A stretch of 5,775 nucleotides of DNA from Hyphomicrobiales bacterium (GTDB lineage: Bacteria > Pseudomonadota > Alphaproteobacteria > Rhizobiales > UBA4765), in assembly GCA_027487195.1 (NCBI GenBank), contig JAIYEB010000164.1, positions 1 through 5,775 of the forward strand, in the 5' to 3' direction. How positions within the stretch are numbered: position 1 is the stretch's first letter; every line of letters starts with the position of its first letter. Shown piece by piece: positions 1 through 5,775 of the stretch. The position numbers were made by a program, and so were the translations under genes. Below the pieces are notes generated by a model. It worked only from the letters and a program-made list of their open reading frames with translations, did not search any database and was not told the origin of the DNA.

Positions 1-2084
1 CGCTCCGGCAGGACGTGGCCTTGCTCCGACAATTCCTCGAGCGAATCCGCGCCAGTCGCCCACTGCCCCGTGGCTGTCTTCTTCCCGCCGGGAAGCGACA
101 TTTTGCCAAACAGGATATCACCAAGCTGTTTTGGCGATCCGAGATTGAACACCTCGCCCGCCAACTCATGAACTTCAGCTTCAAGCCGTGCCATGCCCTG
201 CGCAAACTCGCCGGACAGGCGCGATAGGATTTGCCGGTCGATCAGAATGCCGCGCCCTTCCATCCGATGAAGAACGGGAACCAACGGCCGCTCCAATGTC
301 TCATAGACCGTGGCGAGGCCCTCAGCGGCCAGACGTGGCTTCAAGAGCCGCCACAGGCGCAAGGTGACATCGGCATCTTCCGCTGCGTAGGCGGTTGCCT
401 TGTCTATGGCGACCAGAGAAAAATCCTTAGTGCCTTTTTGCTCTGCGGTGACCGTCTTGAATGAAATGGGCTCATGAGACAGCCAGCGTTTTGACAGCTC
501 ATCCATGCCATGCGAGCCGCGCCCCGCATCGAGCACGTAGGAAATCAGCATGGTATCGTCGATGGGCGAAACGATGGCCCCATAGCGCGCGAAAACCCCG
601 AGATCATATTTGAGGTTCTGCCCGACCTTGAGAACGGACGCGTCTTCGAGCAGGGGTTTCAGCGTTGAAATCACGACATCACGCGCGATCTGCCCCTCGA
701 CAAGGCCGCCACCGAACAGCCCGTCGCCACCGCGATGGCCGATGGGAATGTAGCAGGCATCACCAGGCCCAAGCGCGAGGGATACGCCGACAATGTCACC
801 CGTGACACTGTCCAGCGCATTGGTCTCGGTATCGACGGCAACAACACCGGCCTTTCTGGCGCGGGCGACCCAGGCCTCAAGCTCGCTCAGGCTTGTGACC
901 GTCTTGTAGCTTGTGGGGTCGATGGACTGCGTCTCCGCGCGGCGCGCGGCCACCAGATCGGCCGGTGTCATGTCTCCGTCAGGCGATGATGCAGCGGCCG
1001 GCGCTGGGACGCCGCCAGCCTGCAAGGCAACGGGGGCTGTTGCTGGGGCGGGCTTGAACGGGTCCGCTGCGCGCTCAAATGCGGGCACCTTCGCACCGCC
1101 CGTCATGAAATCCGCGTCGGGTTCAACCTCGTTCGCATCGACCTGCCAGATCTCGGCAACGCGGCGTGTGACGGTATTGAACTCCATTGCCTTCAGGAAG
1201 GCGACGAGCGCGCGCGCATCCGTCTCCGTGAGCGCAAGATCATCGAGCGGCACGTCGAGAGGCACATCATCAACGAGCCGCACGAGCTCGCGCGACATCA
1301 GCACCTTCTTGACGATTTCCGGATCCGTCAGGGTCTCGCGCTTCTTCGGTTGCTTGATCTCCCCGGCCCGTTTCAAGAGCGTATCAAGATCACCGTACTC
1401 GGCGATAAACTGTGCCGCTGTCTTGATGCCGATACCCGGCGCGCCGGGAACGTTGTCGGTGGAATCACCCGCAAGCGACTGGACATCGACAACGCGATCG
1501 GGTGGCACGCCGAAGTACTCGACGACTTCCGCTGCCCCTATGCGCCTCTCGGCCCGCCCGCCTTTTGCCTGATCGCCCGAGGCCGGGTCGTACATGGAGA
1601 CACCAGGGCCTATGAGCTGCATCAAATCCTTGTCAGCAGAGACGATCAGGACCTCTGCGCCTCGCGAAACAGCCTCGCGGGCGTAGGTCGCGATCAGATC
1701 ATCCGCCTCGTACTTGACCTGTTCGACCGGCAAGAGCCCAAACGCGCGAACGGCCGCGCGCATGAGCGGAAACTGCGGCACGAGATCAGCAGGCGGCTCT
1801 GAACGGTTGGCCTTGTAGTCGGGGTAGAGCTCTTTTCGAAAGGAATCCTCGGACTTGTCGAGAATGAGGCCGAGATGGGTTGGCCGCACGCCCATGACGC
1901 CGTCGCGCACAAACTGAAGAAGCTTGACGCAGAACAGGCGCACAGCCCCGGTTGGCAGGCCATCCGAGCGGAAATTGTAGCGCCGGTCCTGATTGATCGA
2001 CTGGAAATAGGCGCGAAACACGAAGTTCGAGCCATCGATTAGAAAAACCCGGGAGCCGGGGCCGACGGGGCCGGGATGTGACAT
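1..2084 (-). CDS. polA: DNA polymerase I, N-terminal 694 codons (3' end beyond window)
   Basis: DNA polymerase I removes RNA primers from Okazaki fragments and fills gaps in excision repair. Translating the minus strand from the ATG at 2084 gives 694 codons with no stop, running off the window edge. The 5' nuclease domain (about residues 10-320) shows DGSNF with D17, YEADD at 125-129, SADKDL with D151 and D153, and GDSTDNVPG at 206-214. A Pro/Ala-rich linker lies at about 333-375. The 3'-5' exonuclease domain has VDTET with D418 and E420, NLKYD with D494, and YAAED with Y566 and D570. These are the four acidic metal ligands plus the Tyr, so proofreading is probably active. The polymerase domain has just begun (FNLGSPKQL). 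Its catalytic palm and fingers motifs lie outside the window. No frameshift is seen. The start is supported by GAGG six bases upstream. The gene lies 161 bases downstream of the dehydrogenase and may share its transcript or have its own promoter. Identity is very sure. Confidence 0.97.
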   Translation of the reverse strand, partial: MSHPGPVGPGSRVFLIDGSNFVFRAYFQSINQDRRYNFRSDGLPTGAVRLFCVKLLQFVRDGVMGVRPTHLGLILDKSEDSFRKELYPDYKANRSEPPADLVPQFPLMRAAVRAFGLLPVEQVKYEADDLIATYAREAVSRGAEVLIVSADKDLMQLIGPGVSMYDPASGDQAKGGRAERRIGAAEVVEYFGVPPDRVVDVQSLAGDSTDNVPGAPGIGIKTAAQFIAEYGDLDTLLKRAGEIKQPKKRETLTDPEIVKKVLMSRELVRLVDDVPLDVPLDDLALTETDARALVAFLKAMEFNTVTRRVAEIWQVDANEVEPDADFMTGGAKVPAFERAADPFKPAPATAPVALQAGGVPAPAAASSPDGDMTPADLVAARRAETQSIDPTSYKTVTSLSELEAWVARARKAGVVAVDTETNALDSVTGDIVGVSLALGPGDACYIPIGHRGGDGLFGGGLVEGQIARDVVISTLKPLLEDASVLKVGQNLKYDLGVFARYGAIVSPIDDTMLISYVLDAGRGSHGMDELSKRWLSHEPISFKTVTAEQKGTKDFSLVAIDKATAYAAEDADVTLRLWRLLKPRLAAEGLATVYETLERPLVPVLHRMEGRGILIDRQILSRLSGEFAQGMARLEAEVHELAGEVFNLGSPKQLGDILFGKMSLPGGKKTATGQWATGADSLEELSEQGHVLPE

Positions 2085-2245
2085 GTGGAACCTCAAACGG
2101 CGCTTGGAGCGAAGCGAGGTGTTGCGCGCTGAGGGGGCAAGGTCAACTGGCTTGATGCACGCGTCCCGAGGGTTGCGAGCGATCTACAGGCAGAAGTCTG
2201 GTTGCTGCACCCAAGGAGGTGCCCGGCGACCACCGGCTTCGCGGC
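2085..2245 (-). other. Gap between the dehydrogenase and polA
   Basis: This 161-base spacer is long enough to hold a polA promoter, but I see no convincing one. A TTGACC hexamer (2141-2146, minus) resembles a -35 box but has no -10 match 16-18 bases downstream. Two weak 5-bp inverted repeats are present: GCACC/GGTGC at 2207-2211 and 2218-2222, and CGCTT/AAGCG at 2101-2105 and 2112-2116. Neither is followed by a T run on the minus strand, so no intrinsic terminator separates the dehydrogenase from polA. Read-through from upstream is therefore possible. Confidence 0.4.
2091..2094 (-). promoter_or_regulatory. Ribosome binding site of polA
   Basis: On the minus strand, GAGG is followed by the six bases TTCCAC and then the ATG at 2084. 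This is good Shine-Dalgarno spacing, and it supports that start, which places the first catalytic aspartate at residue 17, close to its position in other PolA proteins. Confidence 0.6.
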
Positions 2246-3223
2246 TCACGCCGCTCCAATGCTTGATTGCGGCGTCTCCGGCACAGGTGTCAGCACGGGC
2301 CTGCCATCTTTCCACGCCAGGAGGTTTTCAATGACCAGCGCCCCCATGCGCTCACGCGTTTCATGCGTTGCCGAGCCAACATGCGGCAGCAGAACCGCAT
2401 TCTCGATCTCGAAGAAGCGAGGGTCAGGCCTTGGCTCATTCAGGAAGACATCAAGGCCGGCCATGCCGAGCTTGCCGGTCTGCAGCAGCTCAAGCAACGC
2501 CGGCTCATCAACCACCGAGCCGCGCGCAACATTGATGAAACAACCCGTTGGGCCGAGCGCCTCAAGAACCTCACGGGTGATAAGGCCGTTGGTTTCAGGT
2601 CCGCCGGGTACGATCACGATCAACACATCAACTTCGCGCGCCAACGAAACCAGGTCGGGCTGATGGCGAATGCCGAGGCCAGCGACCGGGCGGCGCGTAT
2701 GGTAGGCGACCTCGGCCAATGTGAAGCCGGAGAGACGGCGGGCAATCGCCTGGCCAATGCGGCCCATTCCAACGATGCCTACGCGCTTGCCAACAAGCGT
2801 TGCAGTCCACGGGGCCTTCGTGTTGGCCCATGCCCCCGAGCGTATGAACCGATCGAGCATGGGAAAGCGGCGAATGGTTGCGAGCAAAAGGCCGATTGTG
2901 GTGTCAGCAACCTCATCATCGAGAACGCTGGGCGTGTTGGTGATCATGATGCCACGATCAACGCATGTCGCGACATCAATCGCATCGTAGCCAACGCCAA
3001 AATTCGCGACGATCTCAAGCGCCGGCAACAGGGCGAGACGCGCGGCTGTCAGCGGTCCTGCAGCCCCGCCGGCCATTGCAAACCGGCAGGATGCGCCAAT
3101 GCGCGCAATCACCTCGTCCGGATTGTCGGGCGCATAGGCCCTGTGAACAGTGAAATGAGTCTGAAGCGCGACTTCAGCTTGGGGCGGCAGAAGGCCGAAT
3201 GAAATGAGAGCTGGGTTGGTCAT
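2246..3223 (-). CDS. D-2-hydroxyacid dehydrogenase, glyoxylate/hydroxypyruvate reductase type
   Basis: The protein is a 325-residue cytoplasmic NAD(P)-dependent oxidoreductase of the D-isomer 2-hydroxyacid dehydrogenase family, of usual length. FGVGYD (75-80) is the substrate-loop motif. The Rossmann motif is G152-x-G154-x2-G157. The catalytic triad is R234 (in NVARG), E263 (in NEP) and H281 (in LPHVGSAT). After the second strand of the nucleotide fold comes HTRR (175-178) rather than an acidic residue, which suggests a preference for NADPH. Overall the sequence resembles plant HPR2/hydroxyphenylpyruvate reductase and bacterial glyoxylate/hydroxypyruvate reductases. The likely reaction is reduction of glyoxylate to glycolate and of hydroxypyruvate to D-glycerate, but the exact substrate cannot be read from sequence. 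The ATG at 3223 is the first in-frame start after a stop at 3233-3235. It has no clear Shine-Dalgarno site. It lies 43 bases after the HNH gene on the same strand, so co-transcription is likely. Family is very sure and substrate is uncertain. Confidence 0.93.
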   Translation of the reverse strand: MTNPALISFGLLPPQAEVALQTHFTVHRAYAPDNPDEVIARIGASCRFAMAGGAAGPLTAARLALLPALEIVANFGVGYDAIDVATCVDRGIMITNTPSVLDDEVADTTIGLLLATIRRFPMLDRFIRSGAWANTKAPWTATLVGKRVGIVGMGRIGQAIARRLSGFTLAEVAYHTRRPVAGLGIRHQPDLVSLAREVDVLIVIVPGGPETNGLITREVLEALGPTGCFINVARGSVVDEPALLELLQTGKLGMAGLDVFLNEPRPDPRFFEIENAVLLPHVGSATHETRERMGALVIENLLAWKDGRPVLTPVPETPQSSIGAA

Positions 3224-3266
3224 GCGTATGATCTAGAACACAGCATGCCCACCAGGAAAGCCGGAT

Positions 3267-3824
3267 CTACGGCTCAAGCTCGGCATCCCAATAGAGATAA
3301 TCAAGCCAGCTCTCATGCAGATAGTTCGGCGGGAAGTGCCGTCCGGCAGCATGAAGATCAAACACGGTGGGGCGGAACGGCTCATAGCTTGGCACCATGT
3401 GCGCCTCGCGCGGCAGGCGGCTGCCCTTCTTCAGGTTGCAGCAGGCGCAGGCGGTCAAGACGTTTTCCCAGGTCGTTAACCCACCCCTTGAGCGCGGGAT
3501 GACGTGATCAAAGGTCAGATCATCGGTTGCGCCGCAATACTGACAGGAGAACCGATCGCGCAGGAACACGTTGAAGCGGGTAAAGGCGGGATTGCGCGAC
3601 GGCTTCACATAGGTCTTGAGCGACACGACGGACGGCAGCCGCATCTCGAATGTGGGGCTTCTGACGGAGCGCTCATACGTCGAGACAATGTTCACTCGAT
3701 CAAGAAAGACAGCCTTGATCGAGTCCTGCCAGGACCACAGCGACAACGGAAAATAGGACAGCGGACGGAAGTCAGCATTGAGGACCAACGCAGGGTGTGC
3801 ATCTGGATGGGTCATCACCGTCAA
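3267..3824 (-). CDS. HNH endonuclease family protein
   Basis: From the TTG at 3824 the protein has 185 residues. A conserved N-terminal part (LVLNADFRPLSYFPLSLWSW, about 13-32, then IKAVFLDRVN) precedes an HNH nuclease fold. That fold has zinc-type pairs C94-x2-C97 and C126-x2-C129, DH at 106-107 with H107 as the likely general base, N121 in WEN, and N130 after the second Cys pair. The C-terminus NYLHESWLDYLYWD is typical of a family common in alphaproteobacteria, as I recall it. Its substrate is not established; metal-dependent cleavage of nucleic acid is inferred from the motif. Start choice: GGAGG lies eight bases before this TTG, and the result gives the family's usual N-terminus. An ATG at 3866 would add 14 residues but has no Shine-Dalgarno site. 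An ATG at 3815 is too far from GGAGG. The gene is first of the leftward group. No methylase or specificity partner is nearby, so it does not look like a restriction system. Confidence 0.88.
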   Translation of the reverse strand: MTVMTHPDAHPALVLNADFRPLSYFPLSLWSWQDSIKAVFLDRVNIVSTYERSVRSPTFEMRLPSVVSLKTYVKPSRNPAFTRFNVFLRDRFSCQYCGATDDLTFDHVIPRSRGGLTTWENVLTACACCNLKKGSRLPREAHMVPSYEPFRPTVFDLHAAGRHFPPNYLHESWLDYLYWDAELEP

Positions 3825-3832
3825 CGCGCCTA

Positions 3833-3837
3833 CCTCC
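3833..3837 (-). promoter_or_regulatory. Ribosome binding site deciding the HNH gene start
   Basis: GGAGG on the minus strand sits eight bases before TTG (3824), 14 before GTG (3818) and 17 before ATG (3815). Spacing favours the TTG start. The upstream ATG at 3866 has no such site in front of it. Confidence 0.5.
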
Positions 3838-3843
3838 ACGTCT

Positions 3844-3857
3844 GGGGCCAAAGCCCC
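3844..3857 (-). promoter_or_regulatory. Small hairpin in the HNH gene leader
   Basis: The sequence GGGGC-TTTG-GCCCC (minus strand) forms a perfect 5-bp all-GC stem with a four-base loop. If transcription starts near 3881 and translation at 3824, the hairpin lies in the 5' untranslated leader, seven bases upstream of the GGAGG ribosome site. It has no T run and is not a terminator. If the ATG at 3866 were the start it would be coding. Any regulatory role is speculative. Confidence 0.3.
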
Positions 3858-3887
3858 CGGAATCATGAACAGCCGAAACGTAGCCGT

Positions 3888-3915
3888 ACTATAGCGCGCA
3901 TGACGAGCGTGTGAA
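3888..3915 (-). promoter_or_regulatory. Sigma-70-like promoter of the HNH gene
   Basis: On the minus strand, TTCACA (3915-3910) matches TTGACA at five of six bases. After a 16-base spacer, TATAGT (3893-3888) matches TATAAT at five of six. Transcription would start near 3881, about 57 bases before the preferred TTG start, and could also drive the dehydrogenase and polA downstream. The -35 hexamer lies inside the left arm of a perfect inverted repeat (3910-3928). This is inferred from consensus matching only. Confidence 0.5.
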
Positions 3916-3928
3916 GCCGGGCTTCACA
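3910..3928. promoter_or_regulatory. Perfect inverted repeat, candidate operator between divergent genes
   Basis: TGTGAAGC-CGG-GCTTCACA is an 8-bp perfect inverted repeat around a three-base centre. It lies in the non-coding region between the HNH gene and hemF. Its left arm contains the -35 hexamer of the HNH promoter. This geometry suits a dimeric repressor that would block that promoter, and it could also affect hemF, whose start is 79 bases to the right. It does not match the FNR/FixK (TTGAT-N4-ATCAA) or Irr-type patterns I know. It is not followed by a T run on either strand, so it is not an intrinsic terminator. Confidence 0.45.
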
Positions 3929-4006
3929 GCGGGTTCAGTTCAGCAGGCGAGCCGCGACATTCGCGTTCCAACAGACCTTCAAGAGCGGCCCTGAGCGCGC
4001 TAAGCG

Positions 4007-4933
4007 ATGAGCATGATGACTGAAACGACCTCCACCATCCACGCACACGACAATCCCGAAACGGCAGCGGAACAAGCCAGGGCCAAGGCTTGGTTCGAAA
4101 ATCTGCGCGACCAGATCATCGCGCGTTTCGAGGCGTTGGAGGACGCGGGTGGACAAGGCGGCGATGGTCGAGCGGCAGGCCGGTTCACGCGCAAGCCCTG
4201 GACGCGCAATGATCACACCGGCGCGCCCGGTGGCGGCGGCGTGATGTCGATGATTGCCGGGCGCGTATTCGAAAAGGCTGCCGTCCATACCTCAACAGTC
4301 TACGGCACATTTTCTCCCGAGTTTGCAAAGGAAATGCCCGGAGCCGGGAGCGACCCACGCTTCTGGGCCTCGGGGATCTCCTTGATTGCGCACCCCTGGA
4401 ATCCGAACGTGCCGACCGTGCACATGAACACCCGCATGGTTGTGACGTCCAAACGCTGGTTTGGCGGCGGAGCTGATCTGACGCCGGTTCTCATGCGTCG
4501 CCGCACACAGGAAGACCCTGACACAGTCGGGTTTCACGCAAGCTTTGAGAAGGCCTGTGCGGACCATCCAGGCGTTGGCGACTATCCACGCTTCAAGAAA
4601 TGGTGCGACGACTATTTCCATCTCAAGCATCGAAACGAACCACGCGGCATTGGCGGCATTTTCTACGACGGTCTGGCAACAGGGAACTTTGATGCAGACC
4701 TCGCCTTCACGCGCTCGGTTGGTGAAGCTTTCCGGGACATCTATCCAACGATCGTGTCATCGAACGTGACAAAGACCTTCACCGACGAGGACGAGGCGGA
4801 AATGCTGGTCCGCCGGGGTCGCTACGTTGAATTCAATCTGCTGTTTGATCGCGGAACAACTTTTGGCCTGAGAACAGGTGGAAACGTTGAGTCGATCCTG
4901 TCGAGCCTACCACCGCGCGTCCGCTGGCCTTGA
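4007..4933 (+). CDS. hemF: Oxygen-dependent coproporphyrinogen III oxidase
   Basis: HemF uses O2 to decarboxylate two propionate side chains of coproporphyrinogen III, giving protoporphyrinogen IX in the late haem pathway. The enzyme is soluble, cytoplasmic and cofactor-free. The 308-residue product is full length for the family (E. coli about 299). Visible blocks are [15 protein letters not shown] (129-143, with H129, H139, N141 and R143), [10 protein letters not shown] (151-160), [20 protein letters not shown] (204-223) and [20 protein letters not shown] (269-288). The protein ends in the typical [18 protein letters not shown]. The conserved His/Arg/Asp residues of the active site are present. 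The start region has ATGs at 4007, 4013 and 4016 with no strong Shine-Dalgarno site, so the exact start is uncertain by three residues. The gene diverges from the HNH gene. A TVP38-family gene follows 49 bases later on the same strand. Its presence implies aerobic haem synthesis; no promoter of its own was recognised. Confidence 0.97.
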   Translation: MSMMTETTSTIHAHDNPETAAEQARAKAWFENLRDQIIARFEALEDAGGQGGDGRAAGRFTRKPWTRNDHTGAPGGGGVMSMIAGRVFEKAAVHTSTVYGTFSPEFAKEMPGAGSDPRFWASGISLIAHPWNPNVPTVHMNTRMVVTSKRWFGGGADLTPVLMRRRTQEDPDTVGFHASFEKACADHPGVGDYPRFKKWCDDYFHLKHRNEPRGIGGIFYDGLATGNFDADLAFTRSVGEAFRDIYPTIVSSNVTKTFTDEDEAEMLVRRGRYVEFNLLFDRGTTFGLRTGGNVESILSSLPPRVRWP

Positions 4934-4944
4934 TACGCACATTC

Positions 4945-4978
4945 GGTTGCGCAACCAGCATACGCCGCTAAGCTAGCG
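4945..4978 (+). other. Two short palindromes in the hemF-TVP38 gap
   Basis: The 49-base gap holds GGTTGCGCAACC (4945-4956), a perfect 12-base palindrome, and CGCTA-AGC-TAGCG (4966-4978), a 5-bp stem with a three-base loop. Neither is followed by T residues, so neither is a standard terminator. The second one ends four bases before the next ATG, where a ribosome site would be expected. Either could be chance in GC-rich DNA. Confidence 0.3.
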
Positions 4979-4982
4979 TCGC

Positions 4983-5762
4983 ATGCCCAAGACAAGCCCA
5001 TGGCGATCGAACTGGAAACCCATGGCCGTGGGTGCCGCCCTTGGAACCGGGGTTGCGTACGTCTTTGTCAGCGGCTTGCACCGCATCATCAGCTACGAAA
5101 TGCTGCTGCAGAACTACGAGATTTTGGCAGGCTTCGTTGCTGACCAAGGCCTCGTCGCGATTTTGTTGTTTGGCGCGATCTATGCGAGCGCGGTGGCACT
5201 GTCCGTGCCCTGCGCACTCGTCATGACATTGACCGCAGGCGTCCTCTTCGGGACATGGGTCGGGGCCAGTGTCGCTCTTGTCGGTTCCAGCCTGGGCGCC
5301 TGTGCGCTGTTCCTGATCGCACGCACAACCGTTGGACGCGTTGTTGCCTTGCGCGCCGGCCCTGCTTTTGCACGGTTCACATCGGGGTTTCGCAAGGATG
5401 CGTTCAACTATCTCCTGATGTTGCGGCTGACGCCCATCATACCGTTCTGGATGGTCAACCTCGCTCCAGCGCTGGTTGGTGTCCGCTTTCGCACCTTTGC
5501 CGCAGCCACCTTCATTGGCATGACGCCAACGACGCTAGCTCTTGCCTCGGCGGCTGCCGGTCTTTCCGGCGTTATACAGGCACAGGCCGCCGAGCTCAGA
5601 ACATGCCGCGAAGGCGGCGTGGCTACGTGTGAAGCCAACTTTGACCTGTCTTCGCTCCTGTCGACACAAACAGCGCTTGCGCTTGTCACTCTGGCAACGC
5701 TGGCGCTCGTTCCTGTCCTGGTCCGGCGATGGCAGGCGCGGTCAACGACACAAGCGCCATGA
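4983..5762 (+). CDS. TVP38/TMEM64 family (DedA superfamily) inner-membrane protein
   Basis: This is a 259-residue polytopic membrane protein. Hydrophobic segments lie at about 14-31, 57-77, 80-113 (long, probably with a re-entrant loop), 155-178, 180-200 and 227-247. Family signatures are LTAGVLFGTWVGASVALVGS (83-102), with its Gly-rich FG-x3-G pattern, and RLTPIIPFWMVNL (148-160), the conserved Arg-Pro-Pro-Asn block before a membrane hairpin. DedA/TVP38 proteins are linked to lipid movement across the membrane and to envelope homeostasis; the precise role here is unknown. Two cysteines (C208, C216) sit in the loop before the last segment and could form a disulfide if that loop is periplasmic. 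The start at 4983 has no clear Shine-Dalgarno site. The ATG at 5022 (residue 14) is an alternative, but would remove the positive N-terminus. It follows hemF by 49 bases and may be co-transcribed. Family is sure. Confidence 0.9.
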   Translation: MPKTSPWRSNWKPMAVGAALGTGVAYVFVSGLHRIISYEMLLQNYEILAGFVADQGLVAILLFGAIYASAVALSVPCALVMTLTAGVLFGTWVGASVALVGSSLGACALFLIARTTVGRVVALRAGPAFARFTSGFRKDAFNYLLMLRLTPIIPFWMVNLAPALVGVRFRTFAAATFIGMTPTTLALASAAAGLSGVIQAQAAELRTCREGGVATCEANFDLSSLLSTQTALALVTLATLALVPVLVRRWQARSTTQAP

Positions 5763-5775
5763 CGTTGATTTTGCC
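5759..5775 (+). CDS. Possible start of a further gene overlapping the TVP38 stop
   Basis: The sequence ATGA at 5759-5762 joins the TVP38 stop codon TGA to an ATG in another frame. Only five codons (M-T-L-I-L) are visible before the window ends. Such overlaps are common in operons with coupled translation, but the stretch is too short to identify and has no clear ribosome site. It could be chance. Confidence 0.2.

Noticed and set aside
913..1802. Overlapping plus-strand open frames of 219 and 150 codons opposite polA
   Set aside because: The Ser/Arg/Thr-rich composition is typical of antisense shadow frames. PolA on the other strand is continuous and carries every expected motif.
2118..2146. 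Possible polA promoter starting with TTGACC on the minus strand
   Set aside because: At 17-base spacing the -10 position reads AACACC, which is a poor match. I could not find a better one at 16 or 18.
2207..2222. Hairpin GCACC/GGTGC downstream of the dehydrogenase as a terminator
   Set aside because: It has only five base pairs and no T run after it on the minus strand. The AAGGAGG in the same place on the plus strand looks like a ribosome site, but no credible gene follows it.
2267..3202. A 311-codon open frame on the plus strand opposite the dehydrogenase
   Set aside because: It mirrors a clearly real dehydrogenase with all its catalytic motifs. Its own protein has no recognisable motif and looks like low-order Arg/Ala/Asn-rich shadow sequence, which is common in GC-rich DNA.
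3267..3824. HNH gene as part of a restriction or anti-phage system
   Set aside because: No methyltransferase, specificity subunit, helicase or toxin-antitoxin partner is adjacent. The neighbours are housekeeping genes, and the protein resembles a widely conserved chromosomal family.
3504..3914. A 136-codon plus-strand frame opposite the HNH gene and its promoter
   Set aside because: It is the antisense of conserved HNH residues, with no recognisable domain and no ribosome site supporting it.
3935..4288. A 117-codon minus-strand frame opposite the start of hemF
   Set aside because: It is a shadow of hemF and shows no protein family features.

Overview
The window looks like ordinary chromosomal housekeeping DNA from an aerobic alphaproteobacterium, probably of the Hyphomicrobiales (Rhizobiales) type. 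The reasons are the GC-rich codon use, the protein styles of PolA, HemF and the HNH protein, and the close packing of the genes. I inferred this by eye, without a database search. I see no tRNA, rRNA, CRISPR array, insertion sequence, prophage gene or attachment site, and coding sequence fills nearly all of it.

Layout. Positions 1-3866 are read leftward on the minus strand. The order in the direction of transcription is: an HNH endonuclease (start about 3824, stop 3267); a 43-base gap; a D-2-hydroxyacid dehydrogenase of the glyoxylate/hydroxypyruvate reductase type (3223 to 2246); a 161-base gap; and DNA polymerase I (start 2084, running off the left edge at base 1 without a stop). The visible PolA part covers the whole 5' nuclease and 3'-5' exonuclease regions and only the beginning of the polymerase domain. 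Positions 4007-5762 are read rightward: hemF, the oxygen-dependent coproporphyrinogen III oxidase of haem synthesis; a 49-base gap; and a TVP38/TMEM64 (DedA-superfamily) membrane protein. The last bases may hold the start of a further rightward gene that overlaps the TVP38 stop.

The two divergent groups are separated by a short control region (about 3867-4006). It carries a good minus-strand sigma-70-like promoter for the HNH gene. It also carries a perfect 8+3+8 inverted repeat whose left arm contains the -35 hexamer of that promoter, which is the best regulatory candidate in the window. The genes do not form one obvious pathway. PolA and the HNH protein act on DNA, the dehydrogenase on small 2-oxo/2-hydroxy acids, HemF in haem synthesis and TVP38 in the membrane. 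I found no convincing new system. The points worth a second look are the divergent control region, the start of the HNH gene, and an 11-bp perfect inverted repeat inside the HNH coding sequence.
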